A stretch of 64,000 nucleotides of DNA from Oscarella lobularis (taxonomy: Eukaryota; Porifera; Homoscleromorpha; Homosclerophorida; Oscarellidae), in assembly GCF_947507565.1 (NCBI RefSeq), contig NC_089185.1, positions 1-64,000 on the forward strand, given 5' to 3'. This document shows, in pieces, positions 46,138 through 60,109 of the stretch. Each line of letters begins with the position of its first letter. Positions within the stretch are counted from its first letter, which is position 1. The position numbers were made by a program, and so were the translations under genes. The notes under the pieces are model-generated. The model ran no database searches and had not been told where the DNA came from. It was given only the letters and a program-made list of their open reading frames with translations.

Positions 46138-48297
46138 ATGAGCTCCGTGCGTCTAATCGTTCGCTTCGACTCGCACCGAGGCACGCCCGTCGACGTCGAT
46201 CCCTCGTTATCCGTCCGTGGACTGAAGGAACAAATCGCTCGCTCGCGCGGACTCCAACCGAGCGACATACGAATCATTTTCAGCGGACGCGAGCTCAAAG
46301 ACGACATGACAATTCGAGTAAGAAGAAGAAAAGGGCTCCTTCCAGGCTCCAGGCCACCCGCACGGGGTCCACCCATTTCTAATAAGTCGCGTGTTTTTAC
46401 TGTAGGACTACGAATTCGACAGGCAAAGCATCGTGCACGTCGTTCGAGGTAGCGCGAATCGGGGACGCTCGCGCGACATCAATTTGCGCCACGTCACCGG
46501 TGCACTAGCCTCGCTCCCGGAAACAAGTGAATTGGGTACGTACACAGTAGATACGATGACGTAGACGCTGCATAGCGACGCAACGTAACGTAACGAAAGA
46601 AATCTTCTCTCGCGCGATGATTGGACACTTGCCTTTTGTGACATCACTCGCGACGTTGACACCATATATGGACGTTGACGCTACCTTACGTCTCCTTACG
46701 TCGCAGCAAGTGTGTTAGGGTCGTTTTTCTCGTCGTTTTAGCGAGCCCAACGAGTGGAGTCAGTGGCGGATCGTCTTCCGCTCCACCGGCGTTTTACGTC
46801 TACTGTAAAAACCCGTGCAATCAGCTGCAACCAGGGAAAATTCGCGTGCGATGTGCTTCATGCAAAGGGGGCACCTTTGTCTTGGATCAAGATCCGTCCG
46901 GATGGGATGACGTGCTTCAATCGGGGAGAATTCGAGGCCGATGTTTGCAGGAGAGTTGCAACGGTCGAACGGCGGTACTGTAGAAAAAATAAAAATTCAA
47001 TGATCAATACCTAATAATTATTTTTCTCAGGAATTCTATTTTAAATGCAGTGCTCATCCGACCGACGAAAAAGATTTCAGCATGCCTTTGTATCTCATAC
47101 GAACGAATACATTGAACGTTCCCTGCATCACATGTGGAGATGAGCAGTACACACAACATCATGTCTATGGATTATATACATATGTATTTATGTATTTATA
47201 GGGAACAGGTGCTCGTTTTTCCGTGTGCTTCCATGCACGTGATTTGCACCGAATGCTTTGCCCAATATTGCATTACAAAACTCAATGACAGGCGTTTTAT
47301 TGAGACTCCTGATCATGGCTACACACTCGCCTGTCCAGGTTGGATCAAATTTTTAATTAATTAAATATTGAGATTGGCTTGCGCTTTAGCTGGATGCGAA
47401 AATTCTCACATTCACGAAGTTCATCATTTTCGTCTTCTTGGCCCCGAACAGGTCAGCAGATACAATTAGAAAATTAATTAATTAATTAATTAATTAATTA
47501 ACCATCTTTTTTAGTATGAAAGATATCAGCGTTTTGCCACGGAAGAATGCGTTCTTCAAATGGGAGGCATTCTCTGCCCACAAACGGGCTGTGGAATGGG
47601 AATTCTTCCAGAAGACGAAAGAAGGAGAATTCGATGTCCTCAATGCTCGGTATAAGAACAAAAATCATTATTGAAATTGTGACGTCATCCATTTAGCACG
47701 TGTTTTGCCGGCTTTGTTATGAGCCCTATCATACGGGCTCTTGCCAGCGCGTCAATGAAGTCGACAGCGAAGTCGAAAGAGCCAGTGTAAGTATTCCATT
47801 ATGTATTTATTAGAATTTATGACGATGATGTTTAGCAATATGCTGTGGATCCTGAACGAGCTGAAATGGCGCGCTGGGACTCAGAGTCACGTGAAACTAT
47901 TCATAAAACGACAAAGCCATGTCCCAGCTGTCGCGTACCCATCGAGAAAAACGGTAAGAGTACATCCTCGCTTATCTGGACACCTCTGGGTTTCAGGGGT
48001 GTCCGGATAAGAGAAATCTTCTCTTGATTGGACGCCTTCCTTTGTGACATCACTCTCTTTGACCATATATGGAAGATACGTTACGTAACCCTAACGTCCA
48101 TATATGGTCAACGTGAGTGATGTCACAAAGGAAAGCGTCCAATCACGTTACGTCGCGAGGATATACATCTCTCTCTCTCTCTTGCAGGTGGCTGCATGCA
48201 CATGACTTGCCCAAGGCAATCATGTGGACACGAGTGGTGTTGGATATGTGAAAAAGCTTGGACAAGGGAGTGCCAAAGTAGCCACTGGTTTGGATAA
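46138..48297 (+). CDS. PRKN: Parkin RBR E3 ubiquitin ligase
   Basis: About eight exons from the ATG at 46138. The UBL domain ([31 protein letters not shown]) contains DRQSIVHVV, whose Ser68 aligns with human Ser65, the PINK1 phosphosite. RING0 follows ([21 protein letters not shown]), then RING1 ([21 protein letters not shown]), IBR ([20 protein letters not shown]) and REP ([14 protein letters not shown], with the autoinhibitory Trp). RING2 carries [20 protein letters not shown]; the Cys of GGC matches catalytic Cys431. The protein ends SHWFG, slightly shorter than the human HWFDV tail. Parkin ubiquitinates damaged-mitochondrial proteins after PINK1 activation. Two introns (46534-46740, 47954-48185) contain copies of an inverted-repeat element. 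Conserved key residues imply an active enzyme. Confidence 0.96.
46619..46672. mobile_element. MITE-like element, single arm, parkin intron
   Basis: The sequence gattggacacttgccttttg...gtgacatcactc...accatatatgga matches one arm of the element at 48026-48144. It is flanked by caacgtaacgtaacg. Only one arm is preserved here. Confidence 0.65.
47971..48011. repeat. 18 bp imperfect hairpin in parkin intron
   Basis: The arms cttatctggacacctctg (47971-47988) and caggggtgtccggataag (47994-48011) are complementary at 16 of 18 positions. The hairpin is immediately upstream of the larger inverted repeat. Confidence 0.75.
48026..48144. mobile_element. MITE-like inverted repeat, complete copy
   Basis: The left arm (48026-48073) begins gattggacgccttcctttg and ends gaccatatatgga. 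The right arm (48097-48144) is its near-perfect reverse complement, ending ggaaagcgtccaatc. The 23 nt spacer contains gatacgttacgtaaccc. Arms of 48 nt, small size and dispersed related copies fit a miniature inverted-repeat transposon. No coding capacity is present. Confidence 0.75.
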
Positions 48298-48403
48298 TTC
48301 AAATTTTAGCTGCGCGTGTTCGCGCGCGTTTTTTGGGGCTTTCTATACGATTTCTTAGACGACGTTGTGTTATCCATATGCGCTACCCAAAAAAATGTCT
48401 TTA

Positions 48404-49309
<906 letters not shown>

Positions 49310-52300
49310 ATGCAGGAAGAAGTGTTCTACAACGAGCTGTTGCCTTACAGCATAAACGCCGAAGCAGACGAGCATTTGAAGAAAATAAAAGCGAACCTCT
49401 CGCGAGCCGTTCTCCTCCGAGAACTTCGTCCGGGAGCTCTTTTTTGGTCAAACGAGCTAATCCAGTAGGAAAAATACAAAAAATCGTAAAGAATAGATAA
49501 CTTTTCCTGCAGATACATGAGATTGTATGGAAGAAGATTCAGCAAAAGCGATCACGTGTTCCTAATCAAATTATTTTACGAACTATTCACTATTCCCGAT
49601 TTGGAACCGTTTCTACTCGAACGATGGGCAACCGTCCTTATAGCCCTATTGAGGCGAGAAACAAAAACTGAAATTAATTAATTAATTATTTTAATTAGAA
49701 AAAAGAAACTTTTGTCTCGCACTGACTTGTCACTTCCTTGGCGTCCTCTCTATCACACAGTCAAGGAAATTATCTACGGAAAAGCTAAAAAAGAGTCTCT
49801 CAAATCAATACCAAGGTCACTCCCCCAAAATTCAAATAATAATTAAATAATTAAATATTTATTATTATTAGACGTTTGGAGGAATTGGCTGGGGAAGTCG
49901 TTTCCGTCGCTCGAGTGTAAGATTAATGTATAGAAACGTAGCTACCTATTTGAGATACATATATACTATCAGTTATTTTCCCGCGTCTTCTACACGTGAC
50001 ATGCTCAACGAGTGGCGTCCCCTATTGTGTCCATTCGACACGGCAATGATGGAAGGCGCCTTCTTTCTTTCCTCCTTTTTGCCGACTCTTCTCTTGCCTG
50101 AAGAAAGAGACCAGGGTTATCCGCTTTGGTTCGATGAGCTTATGGGTCTTTGGGACTCGTGTCGGGGAACGTGGAACGAAGTCAGAAAAATAATTAAAAT
50201 TTTTAATTAAATTATTTAATAATTGATTTAGTCGTGGATGGGTTTGTTTACTCGTTTGGCTTTCGATAACGTGGGTTCTATCGACTGGGAGCCTCACATT
50301 TCAAAAGTTGGGGGGGAATTTTTCAGTCTTGCTACAAACGAACTGTTATTCCTATTTCCTTCATAGATTTTCTCTAGAATCTTGAAATCATTTGGAATAG
50401 GAAAAGCGCCTTCCACCCACCCAGGAAATTTGATATCAATGCTCAAATCTTCTCGCTTAACATCACACAAAGAAGTATTGATTACATATCTCTTGGTAAA
50501 CCAATAAATGTAATTAATTAATTAATAAAAATGACGTCATCATTTAGGGCGGGGGCAGCTCAACTCAAGAGCATCTCACCGCTCTTTTCAACGTTCTAGA
50601 ACCCTATTGTCATCCATCAAAATCCGGCTCAGCAAACGTGCGACATTTAATTAATTAATTGAATTAATTTATTTAATTATTATAGATTCTGATTGCTCCA
50701 TTTCTTTCCGCCCTTCCTCAACTATTCGTACTTCGGCTTCATAAGGAGAAAAAGTCTTCTCCGACGTGGTTTGATACAATTCCTGATCAAGCAAGGCTCA
50801 CAGAAGCGGATATCGATGCATTTGTGAAATCAATCAAGCCATCCATCATGTTAGCGCTCTTCAACAAATCAGCAAGTTTCAGTGCAACATTTGCTTTGAA
50901 ACATCTCGCTTCATTGCGACCAACGGAAATTCTTCCTCTACTACTCGAAAGGCAATCATAATAAATAATATTTTTTATTGATTATCTTATTCATACTAGG
51001 ACTTATTTCTCTTTGGAGACGTTGACTGAACCGCATCAACTTCACGCGACGCTGCGCAGTCTCGCCTGCGTCTCGCGTTTCTTGGTCGACAGGAAACGAT
51101 TTCCTGAAGGACCGAGTCACGTGATACCATTGCTCAATCTCGTTCTGCCAGGAATCGATCCCAATGATCACATCAAGACAATTGTATAAAATGTCTATAA
51201 TTGAATTATTTAATTAATGTAATTTTAGTCCGCGTGCACGTTTATATCAATGGTCGCTTCTTTGGTTCCTTTTGTCGATTGCTCTGTGACTCCTCAGCAT
51301 CGAGACGACCTAACAGAAGTATCTATTTCCTAATAATTATCTATTTAATCTAATTGATTTTTTAGGATGAAAAAGATCTTTGTCTAGCCACGGCTCAATT
51401 TGAAGAATTCCTCGTTAATTTTCTTGATCGTTGTTTTTCCTTGATTGAAAATAGCAAACAAGAACAGCCCTCTTCTCGAGCCGAGACAAAGACGTCGTCT
51501 TCTCCACTTTCGTCTCTATTCAATTACGAAAATCTGATCGGAAGTGCCATTTTCTCTGCACTACAGACCATTTTCAGTCAATCGTCGCCTCAATTATTTC
51601 AAGTAGAAATCCCCGGATGTAAAATTAGAATTTTTCTAGCTAGAGAAATTCGCAACTAGGTTTGTTTGAAACGTTTGTTTGCTTTTACGACTTCTCACGT
51701 ACTCGAAGCGGAAGTAGCGGGGAAAATGTGCGCGGCCATGTGCAGAGCAGCAGCAAAGGTACACATTGTAGCAAGCACGCATATAAACAGATTCAAATTC
51801 CTATTCAAATCAAAGGCTTATCCTGAAATGACTCTCAAAACTTTTCTACCCTATTGCACTCAGATTGTAGAACGACTAACATCCGGTACGGTATATTTAA
51901 TTAAAAAATAAACATTTCGAATATTTAATTTTAGACAGTGAGAGTCGAGAAGCCGAACATTCGGAACCGGAACTGATTTGGATACTTCAGCTACTATCCG
52001 AAGTTCGTCCATCACGTCATCTTTTAGAAATAAATATATAATAGTTATTAATAGCTTAGCCACTGCCAAAGCAAAGCACTTCTATTATACGAAACGGAAT
52101 TGAAAACGGTTCTCGAAGCGTCTTTGCATTTGAAATGCAACGAAGCATCAAAGCGAGCCCAACACGTCAGCCAATATCTTGTATAGATAAAAAGGTATTT
52201 ATTATCTATTGATTTTAAGATGTTGCACGGGACATTGCACTCACTTGTATCCATTTCGCATTCGGAGTATCGAAACGTTCCGTTTGACTTTTCCGCCTCT

Positions 52301-55300
52301 CCTCAAGATCATCTCTATATTCACGTATTGATTTATAATTATTATTAGTTACGGTATTCGCTTGCAGTTTTGATACACATAGGATTGGGGTAGAACGTTG
52401 GATAAGAAAGATCTCGATTTACATTGGCACAAACCTTCGGAAGACGAACTTCAGATGGCAAAACGACTCCTAGATGAATTTCTCTTACCAGAAATTAAAA
52501 ATCTTCAAAGCATCGTTTCCAATGATAGCGGAGAAACAATGACTAGCAGGTAAATAGACCCCCATACTTTAGAAGGACTCTAGCACTTCTTATTTTCTTA
52601 GAGACGACTTCTATCGAATTTTGAACATCAGTCATTACGCCATAATGGGAGCAACAACAATATTACCCGCTTTGAAGGGAGATCTCGTGGAGGAAATGTA
52701 ATATTTTATAATATATTGGATTTGACGTCACCGTTTTTTTTCTTTAGCGTTCCCAGCGCCGTTTCAGCAGAGAAACACGTTGTAGCTTACGAACGTCCTG
52801 GTAAGATTTATCTAGTAGTCAATCTTAATATCAAAATCCGCGTAGAAATCGATCTGGACCCCGAATTCAATAGAGAATCTTTTGCCCATCTATTCCATTC
52901 GGTTTTGCGTATGTTACTAGTCGCGAGACGAAGTGTAGCGACGAGATTTTGCATCATAGAACACGTTTTGACGAAACGAGAAGACGATACTAAGTCGATG
53001 ATTCAAATCGCTACAGTTCGTCAAGCGAATTTCGCAATAGCCTATATTTAATTAAATATTAGACTATGCGGATGCTTCTCGTCGATTTTGGCGTCACAAA
53101 AACAGAATACGACATGGAGTAAAAAATCATTTGACTAATAATATTCTCACGAATTCATTTTCAGATGGAAATCATTTGACACAGTAAAAAAACTTTTGGC
53201 TGACAAGGTAAAAATTTTTCAATATCAAACGCCCTAAAGATTCGAAATTTGCTCTAGTTGAGCGGAAGAAAATTTATCAGGCAACTGTACATCGACAGAG
53301 CAAAGTTGCAACACGAGGTAGAATTTAATTATATATCTAAAATCTTTCTTTTTTAAAATCTTTCGTTTTTAGCGCAGAGTTGTTGAACACAAACGTTGTC
53401 AGTTCACTAAAACGCATCTCCTTCTCACAAAAGATCTTTTTCAATTGTCAACGAGCTCCTACACTGAGGTGGTCACGTGACGTCTATATAAAAATACATA
53501 ATTCTCCTTTTTTCTTAAAAGGTTCGCTTGAAGTGTCAACAGGCATTAGCCGCTTCTTTCGAGTCATTTCGACACTCGAGTCGCTTTCTTTTGCCGGATC
53601 TCCTCGAAAAATTGAAATCGGCGGATCACATATCTCACGAAGAATTCAAAGTAAGCAACATTGTAGCCACCGCTCTCGCGAGAATCCACGCTATCGCCAC
53701 AGGGCGCACTCTACATTCTTTTGACTACGAGATGCGTGTACTTGTGCTATGGCCAATGGGACACCCTGGCCAAGATTTGGCCTGCATTGGTGCAAGTAGG
53801 AGCGCACTTTATCTAGCTAAATTTCACGTATAGAAACGCTGCGTACTTTAGGCCGATCATTCGGAAAAACCCTCTGTTCTCTCTCTCATTAATCAACTGA
53901 TTGGCAATATAGGACATCGTTCGAATAGTCCTGCAATACGGCATTATGTATAAGGGTCTCACTCGCATGTTCTTTCCTTATAAAAGGCGCTTTTCTTCAG
54001 GTTTCCAATAGTTGTCTTGACGCAGCCAAAGCTCTTCTGGCCGTATCGGGTGAGACAGCAACTGAATCCGATATAGAAGAAGGCGAAAAGCGTCTCAAAG
54101 CGAAAAACGAACAAACGCTGCAGTAAAATCATAGCCACGCGTCCTACGTAACCCGTTTTATTTTTTTCTCCTAGAATCTATGAGGGCCTTGTGGAAAAAT
54201 TGGTCACTTTGGCTGAGAGTGGAAATCTGTGAGGGGAGAGCGCAGAATCGTGATGGCATACGTGAGTTTTTTTAGGCGATGGAAATACGTCGAATTTTGC
54301 AACGCTCTACTGACTCTTCTCGTTCGCTACGACGTCACTTTGCCGACGTCTGCGGTGCGATTATCAGTGCAGAATCTCACTCACGAATCCCTAAGGCTTA
54401 GGAAGGTAACCTGAGGGTTCTTTTAAAAAAACAAGGGGGATTCTGAGCTTAAGCTAACATAGGTTGCCATCAGCACGGTGGGAACGATCCTAAGACAGCA
54501 GAAAAGAGCGAATTCTGCTCTTCCTCTCGATCCCAAGCAAGTTACTCAAGTGCAATGGCATTCCACTGCTCTACAGCCGGGAGACAGAGAAGACAATCAA
54601 TGGCAAGTCGCTTAATTCGTTTTCTATTGAAAACGACAAGAGATTGCACTCAGGCATCGCTATGAGAAATTACCAAAGACTGAAGAGTCATGGAAATCGT
54701 GCATTTTTGTTGATAAACCTCATCTAGGATACTACACGTGGCCAGAGTATGCGTTGCCTTGGAAATATCTCTGGAATCGATAGAAAGTGACTTATTTCTA
54801 GACCTTTGCTTGTTTACTCTGGCGAGACGGAGCGTGCTAGGGTGCTCGAACCGGTAAGCAATTGAATTGAATCTAAATTCTATATTTTATTTGAATGCGC
54901 AGGGAGAACGCGTGATTTACGACGCTTTCACGTCGCAGGAATTTGTCGACAAACTGGTCGAATTCTTCTCGTTGGAAGACCGCAAAGGAAGAGACAAATT
55001 CGACGAAAAACGATTTCGAATGTTCAAGGTGAGTACATTTACACGTATAGCCAGATCATTCCAGTAGCCACGAGATTTGTTGACTGGATTGATCCCCATC
55101 CGGGCCCCTCCCCCATTGTGACGCACGAAATGACATAACCGGTGTTGCCAAACAAAGCAGTGCTTTCATTTCGCTTCGCAATTGATGACGCATGTAGTTC
55201 CGGTAGGCGGTGACTCAGCACGTGCCTGATGGGCCAACTAAAAACAAAAGCACCATCATACGCACGTCATTCGAGCGCCGCCGCCGCAGTTTCGATACAA

Positions 55301-58102
55301 GTGTTGCACAAAAATGAGCGAAGCTTTCTTCGACCAATACGAACACTACAATTTTGACGTCGAATCGACGTCAATTTCGCGTTCGCGCAAAGGCCGAACC
55401 AAGAGAGAAGCGAACGAGAGATCGAATCGATTCGATCCGTCAGGAAACGTTCGTAAAACGGTCTTAAAACTGCGCAACACCGAACAGAAACGCAAAGCCG
55501 AACGCTTACGCCATCGATTGAGATCGGAATAAATTACGATCGGCGGCCAAATGACCGCGCTGCTCGACCCGACCCCAAAACGATTCACTGGAAAGAGATA
55601 AACTGCCGCGAGGCGAAATGAGCGAAAGCACTGCTTTGTGTAGATAGATAGATAGACAGACTTTTACATGTAGCGTCTTCCTTTCGTTTTTTGTTTGTGA
55701 TGAAAGAAATGTATCTAATGAGTGAGCGCCTTCGTTGCTATGACCGGCTTGCTTTAGCTGGCCGAGCGCCAAATACCTTACGTGATTGTTCTAGAAACTT
55801 CCTCCTTTTCATTGAACTAGGGGCTGTTTCGAAACCATGGTGAAGCTGCTCTAATCCCCTTCAAGTCCCATTTGCAGAGACTCTGCGCCGATCAACAGGT
55901 TTGGAGTCCCTCCTTCGGGGGACTCAGCTCGTGGGAGTCTCCTTTATCTGTTCGTACATAGGATAGTAGCCAGCGCTGCGCAGCTGAAATCACCGCCGGA
56001 GTCGTTCGCGGATCGAAACATTGGCCGTTTGCAAAGGTTAATTCGCGGGCGCGACGTACGGCGCAATCTGTTCGCAGCCGTTGTACGACTTCGTTATTGC
56101 TAGATAAGCGAGCTGTGGGAATTTCTCTTACCCTGTCTGGATTCTGTTTTGACTCAAATCAACGTGGAAACATTCGACGATTGGGGATCGTGCATCGCCT
56201 CCTGTTCGGTATAGAGACCCCGCCCCCGCCCCGCCCCTCTCCGCCCCCCTAGTCCCCATTTTCAGGCAAACAGAGACCCCAGACGACTCCATTGGCTTTT
56301 CGAGTTTCTTTCGCGTTTGCGATTGGACGAGGGAAAGGGCTCCTTTAAAGACACGGCGTAATAACATTCGAGTCTTTTTTCGCAGTTCTTCATTCTTTTT
56401 GTGCCTTATTAGCCAATTGTATCTGCTCCAAGGAGCCGTTGAGCAACAAGAGTGGCGAGTCCCAGCACTGCACCACGCCCTCTTAAATCAACTCAAACCG
56501 TATTTGAACCACTCTTACAAATTAGTTCGAGATAGAATTGGCAGGTAGAAGAAAATTTCACGATGTTTTGTGAATGAGACTTTTTTTGATTTCAGTTTTC
56601 TCTCGACAATCTTTTACTTCGAAATCAAATTGCCCAATGGAGGAGGATCCCAATTGCAGCCGAAGCTGAGCGAATTCATCAAATTCATCACACCCCAACT
56701 CAAACTGATACCAAGAAAAGAAGGAGATGACGTCACAGACGGTCCCGTTATAGATATGAAAGGAACAATGTCATTCGTCGACGAAAAAGAGGAAGAAAAG
56801 GTGAAAGAAGAAGCAGACGGAGCCGTACGACTCTTCAAGACAAGTGCACTATAAAAAAGTAATCAATTCGTAGCAGAATCTATTTATTTTAGTACTGAAT
56901 TGGATATTTGGCCACACGAAAGGACACCAACCGCTGCCACCGTCCCTATTTCGCCTTTTACCTTACGTATAGTTCCCACGCAAATATTTGTCTTTTTGCG
57001 TTGAATCTCTCTCTCTCTCTATTCAGATTCTTCACTGCAAGTCCTATGATGACGATAAAGAACTTGAAGCCCTTTCGACGACGGTGAGGACGACTGTACT
57101 AAGCTGATTGGCCAACTAACTGAGTAAACATTTTAAACAGGCACTATCTTTCATAGCTACTTCGCCACTACCAGAAGAATCCATTGAACCCGCACTTGAA
57201 GCTATTGAAACGGTACGTGTTTAATTAAAAACGAGTCAAGTGTTTAGCTTATCCCCTCTCTTTCTTATAAAGGTTCTTCAAGGCTCTTCTTGGAAGGCAG
57301 TCTGCGCTGCCCTCAACTTTCTTTCCGTATGCATTTCCTACTTGAAAGTTGTCATGTGACGATTTATACATATAGGGCATGGTACTTCGAAATCTGTTTC
57401 TTTTGCGACAGAAATGCGTCAATCGTATCCAGACCATGGTTCTGCAGCTTTTCCAGAGCCAACGTCTTGAGGTACACTGGGCTATAGAGATGTACTATAC
57501 TACTCTGCATTTGTTTTGAAGGTACGTGAACGTAGTTGTGACGTTTTGCGTCAGTTGCTTCAATGCAGATTCATCTCCTTGACGTCATCGTTGATAGTGA
57601 GAACATTTGAGAGGGGGGAGACTTTCGTAATGGAATAATTTAGGAGCATTTTAACAAATTGGCCTCTACTGAACTACCAAAGCAAAAGGGAAATAGAAAA
57701 GGCAACGGTTCCGGCGGAAAAGGTTGGAAACGAGAGAGGAGTCTATATGCACTCATTTTTTCAGCATCTTTTTTTCAGCTCTTGCAAATAGGCACGCTGG
57801 AGTGTTAGGTCTTTCAGCCTGCGTCAGAGCGTTTCCCTATTCTATTCCTGAAGCGGGTCCAGATATGTTGATGACGTTGGCCAATCACGTGAATGATCCA
57901 GCCTCGATTCAGGCAATTAACACTCTTGATCAACTGTGTAACAATACTCTGAATTGTTTTTGTATAGGAAACGGTTCGAAAAACCGTTGCTAACTTCAAG
58001 GACAGTCACCGAGACGATTGGGAGTTTCACAAGAGACATTTCACTGAAGACCAATTGGCTACACTATCAGGTTTGCTTGTATCTCCAAACTATTACATTT
58101 GA
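49310..58102 (+). CDS. PSME4: PSME4 / PA200 (BLM10) proteasome activator
   Basis: Very large gene of about 40 short exons from the ATG at 49310 ([13 protein letters not shown]). Matches to human PA200 occur throughout: [127 protein letters not shown]-type HEAT helices, THWGYYTWP-like [61 protein letters not shown] and [14 protein letters not shown]. It ends [10 protein letters not shown], whose penultimate Tyr matches the HbYX-type tail (human SPCYYA) that docks into the 20S alpha ring. PA200 is a nuclear HEAT-repeat cap promoting degradation of acetylated histones. The intron at ~55029-55817 hosts a NUPR1 gene. No break in the frame was detected. Confidence 0.93.
55314..55532 (+). CDS. NUPR1: NUPR1-like nuclear stress protein nested in a PSME4 intron
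   Basis: A 72-residue single-exon frame from the ATG at 55314 lies inside the PSME4 intron, on the same strand. Key matches to NUPR1/p8 are [12 protein letters not shown] (compare the D-x-Y-x-x-Y of vertebrates), [11 protein letters not shown] and the basic C-terminal segment [18 protein letters not shown]. The motif RKGRTKREA is essentially the NUPR1 signature. Vertebrate NUPR1 is a disordered, HMG-like nuclear protein of ~82 residues, induced by stress and binding chromatin partners. The 5' flank (~55060-55310) contains GCCGCCGCCGC and no TATA box. The missing intron and nested position suggest a retroposed origin. PSME4 exons on either side splice around it in frame. Confidence 0.88.
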   Translation: MSEAFFDQYEHYNFDVESTSISRSRKGRTKREANERSNRFDPSGNVRKTVLKLRNTEQKRKAERLRHRLRSE

Positions 58103-58188
58103 GAACGCATGCGCCAATATGTATGAGAGAAATGCTAATTTAGTCGCGAAGCGATATTGCCACGTGATCACGCACACCTCTCTACTCA

Positions 58189-59900
58189 ATGGCACTTCTT
58201 CCTCCGCCGCCGTCGAGCGGAAGGCGAAGAGCGCCCGAATCGACGACGAATCCCTTTGTCGATCCATCGTCACAACCCGTTGCATTCGCGGGACTCGTTG
58301 AAGGAGCGATGCCAGCTGCAACGACGACAGTTCCTCTTGCAACACAGGAAATCGTGGCCACGCCTCAAGAAACAGCCGCCGCCGCCGCCGCCGAATGGTC
58401 GATCTTCGACGAGCTCGAGACAAAATCGCCTGATCAAATCGATCTCGAGATCGAGCAAATGGAACGCGACTTGGCAAAGCTAAACGCAATCTCCTCCGAT
58501 TACGCGACACTCGAAGCCGATCCGGTGAGCCAAGGCCTCTTAGCCGCACCCCCACAGCTGCTCAATCAAGTTCCGACCTCATCGTCGACTTCACCTATGG
58601 GCGAGGGAATCTACGACACGCCCGATATACCGACTATTCCACCGCCACCTCGCGTACAAAAAGCTCACGTGAGTCAGCCTCAATCCGCACCAGCAGCAGC
58701 AGTGCCGCCACCAAGTGACGCATCGCGACCTTTGAGCATGGGCGAATCGTCGTCTTGGCTCGAATTCGAAAGCCCTTTGCCAATTGGAAGTGCAGCGGCG
58801 CAGAGTTTTACGCAGTTTCCTCCTCAGTCAGCGCAGCAACCGGTGCCGGCACCGGCGGCATCGGCGATCGGAGACTCTTCGACGATTGATCGAAGGGCTG
58901 TGAAGGATCTTCCTCTCACGCATCGCGGAATTCACAATTTTGCTCCGCGTCACGACGAGGAGATTTCCATACGAAAAGGCGATCCCATGAACGTGGATCA
59001 GGCTACTGGCGATGCAAACGACGGCTGGCTAAAGGGAACGAATTTGCGAACGGGAAAGATTGGAATATTTCCGGCTGCTGTTGTCATGGAGAAAAGCAAC
59101 CCCGGATTGCGAGCAGCTCTCGGTAAGAAACAAGAAAAATTATTTTTAAAATCACGTGATCGCTTCTTAGGTATTGACTCCGAGAGGTTCATTGTTAGGT
59201 GCCTATCTCTCTTTTATTTATCTATCGCTTGATAAATATTTTCTTCAGGTTTCTTGGAACCGTTCCACTAAAGAGACAGAAAGGCTTAAAATATGTGACG
59301 GCAGCAATCGAAAAAGTACATTTCTTCATACTATAAAATATTGACACACTTCTACTTTGAAGATCCAGGTTCACTCTGACAGAAACGAGCAGAGTCCACC
59401 TCCTTCTAGCGTGAGCGTCCTGCAAATCAACAAACACGGAATCAAAGTATTCAATACAATCGAAGGAAAAATCGTACGCATTTTGAATAAAAATAATTTT
59501 CACACGGCATTGTGATTCACTTTTAGGACACATCCAAAAATCCGAGATATTTTCCCTTGCAGAATATCACCTACATCGCGTCTCATCCCAATAACAAAAG
59601 GCAACAAGGATATATATACATTCATAACAATTACCATGGAGGCTTTTTTTCTCTATTAGATACTTTGGTTTCATTTTTCAAATTCCATCTCGAGATGGGG
59701 TCTTTGCATGCTACATTTTTGCCTCTGCTTCGTCGACGGTTCCCATCTGCAGCGCTTTGGGGTGGGTCCCACCTCACTTCCTCCTTCTCTAATAAAATGT
59801 TTTTGTTTTGTTTTTTCTATATAAAAGTCGGGCATTTCAAAAGCTGAAGGAAGCTTTTCTGAACTATTCCAATCCGACGAAGGATTATTATATTGAATAG
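58189..59900 (+). CDS. MAPK8IP: JIP1/2-type SH3-PTB scaffold
   Basis: About six exons from the ATG at 58189. The first ~230 residues are low complexity with an NPF motif (TTNPFVDP), a coiled segment (DQIDLEIEQMERDLAKL) and Pro-rich stretches. An SH3 domain follows (THRGIHNFAPRHDEEISIRK, WLKGTNLRTGKIGIFPAAVV), then a PTB/PID domain (FIVRFLGTVPLKRQKGLKYV, LQINKHGIKVF, YFPLQNITYIASHP, YFGFIFQIPSRDGVFACYIF) ending RAFQKLKEAF..NPTKDYYIE. The SH3-PTB pair and the C-terminal Tyr-containing tail match JIP1/JIP2 (human ends CPTEDIYLE), where the tail binds kinesin light chain. A JNK-binding RPKRPTTLNLF-type motif was not seen, so JNK scaffolding is unproven. Start is only 86 bp after PSME4. Confidence 0.85.
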
Positions 59901-60109
59901 TAGGCGGGGGTGTGTTCCTGAATTCGTTTGTTGTTCTTCCTTTGTTTTCTCACCTATTTTTAGAAGAAACTTCCTATGCCCTCTGACAGATCTGATCGAT
60001 TAGTACGTAACGCCCCTTCTACCGCATCCGGGCGCGAACGTATATGAACTCCGCCCACTTCTCTCCCCACTTGAGAAAAGCGAACCAGAACTGCTGACGC
60101 GACTAGATA

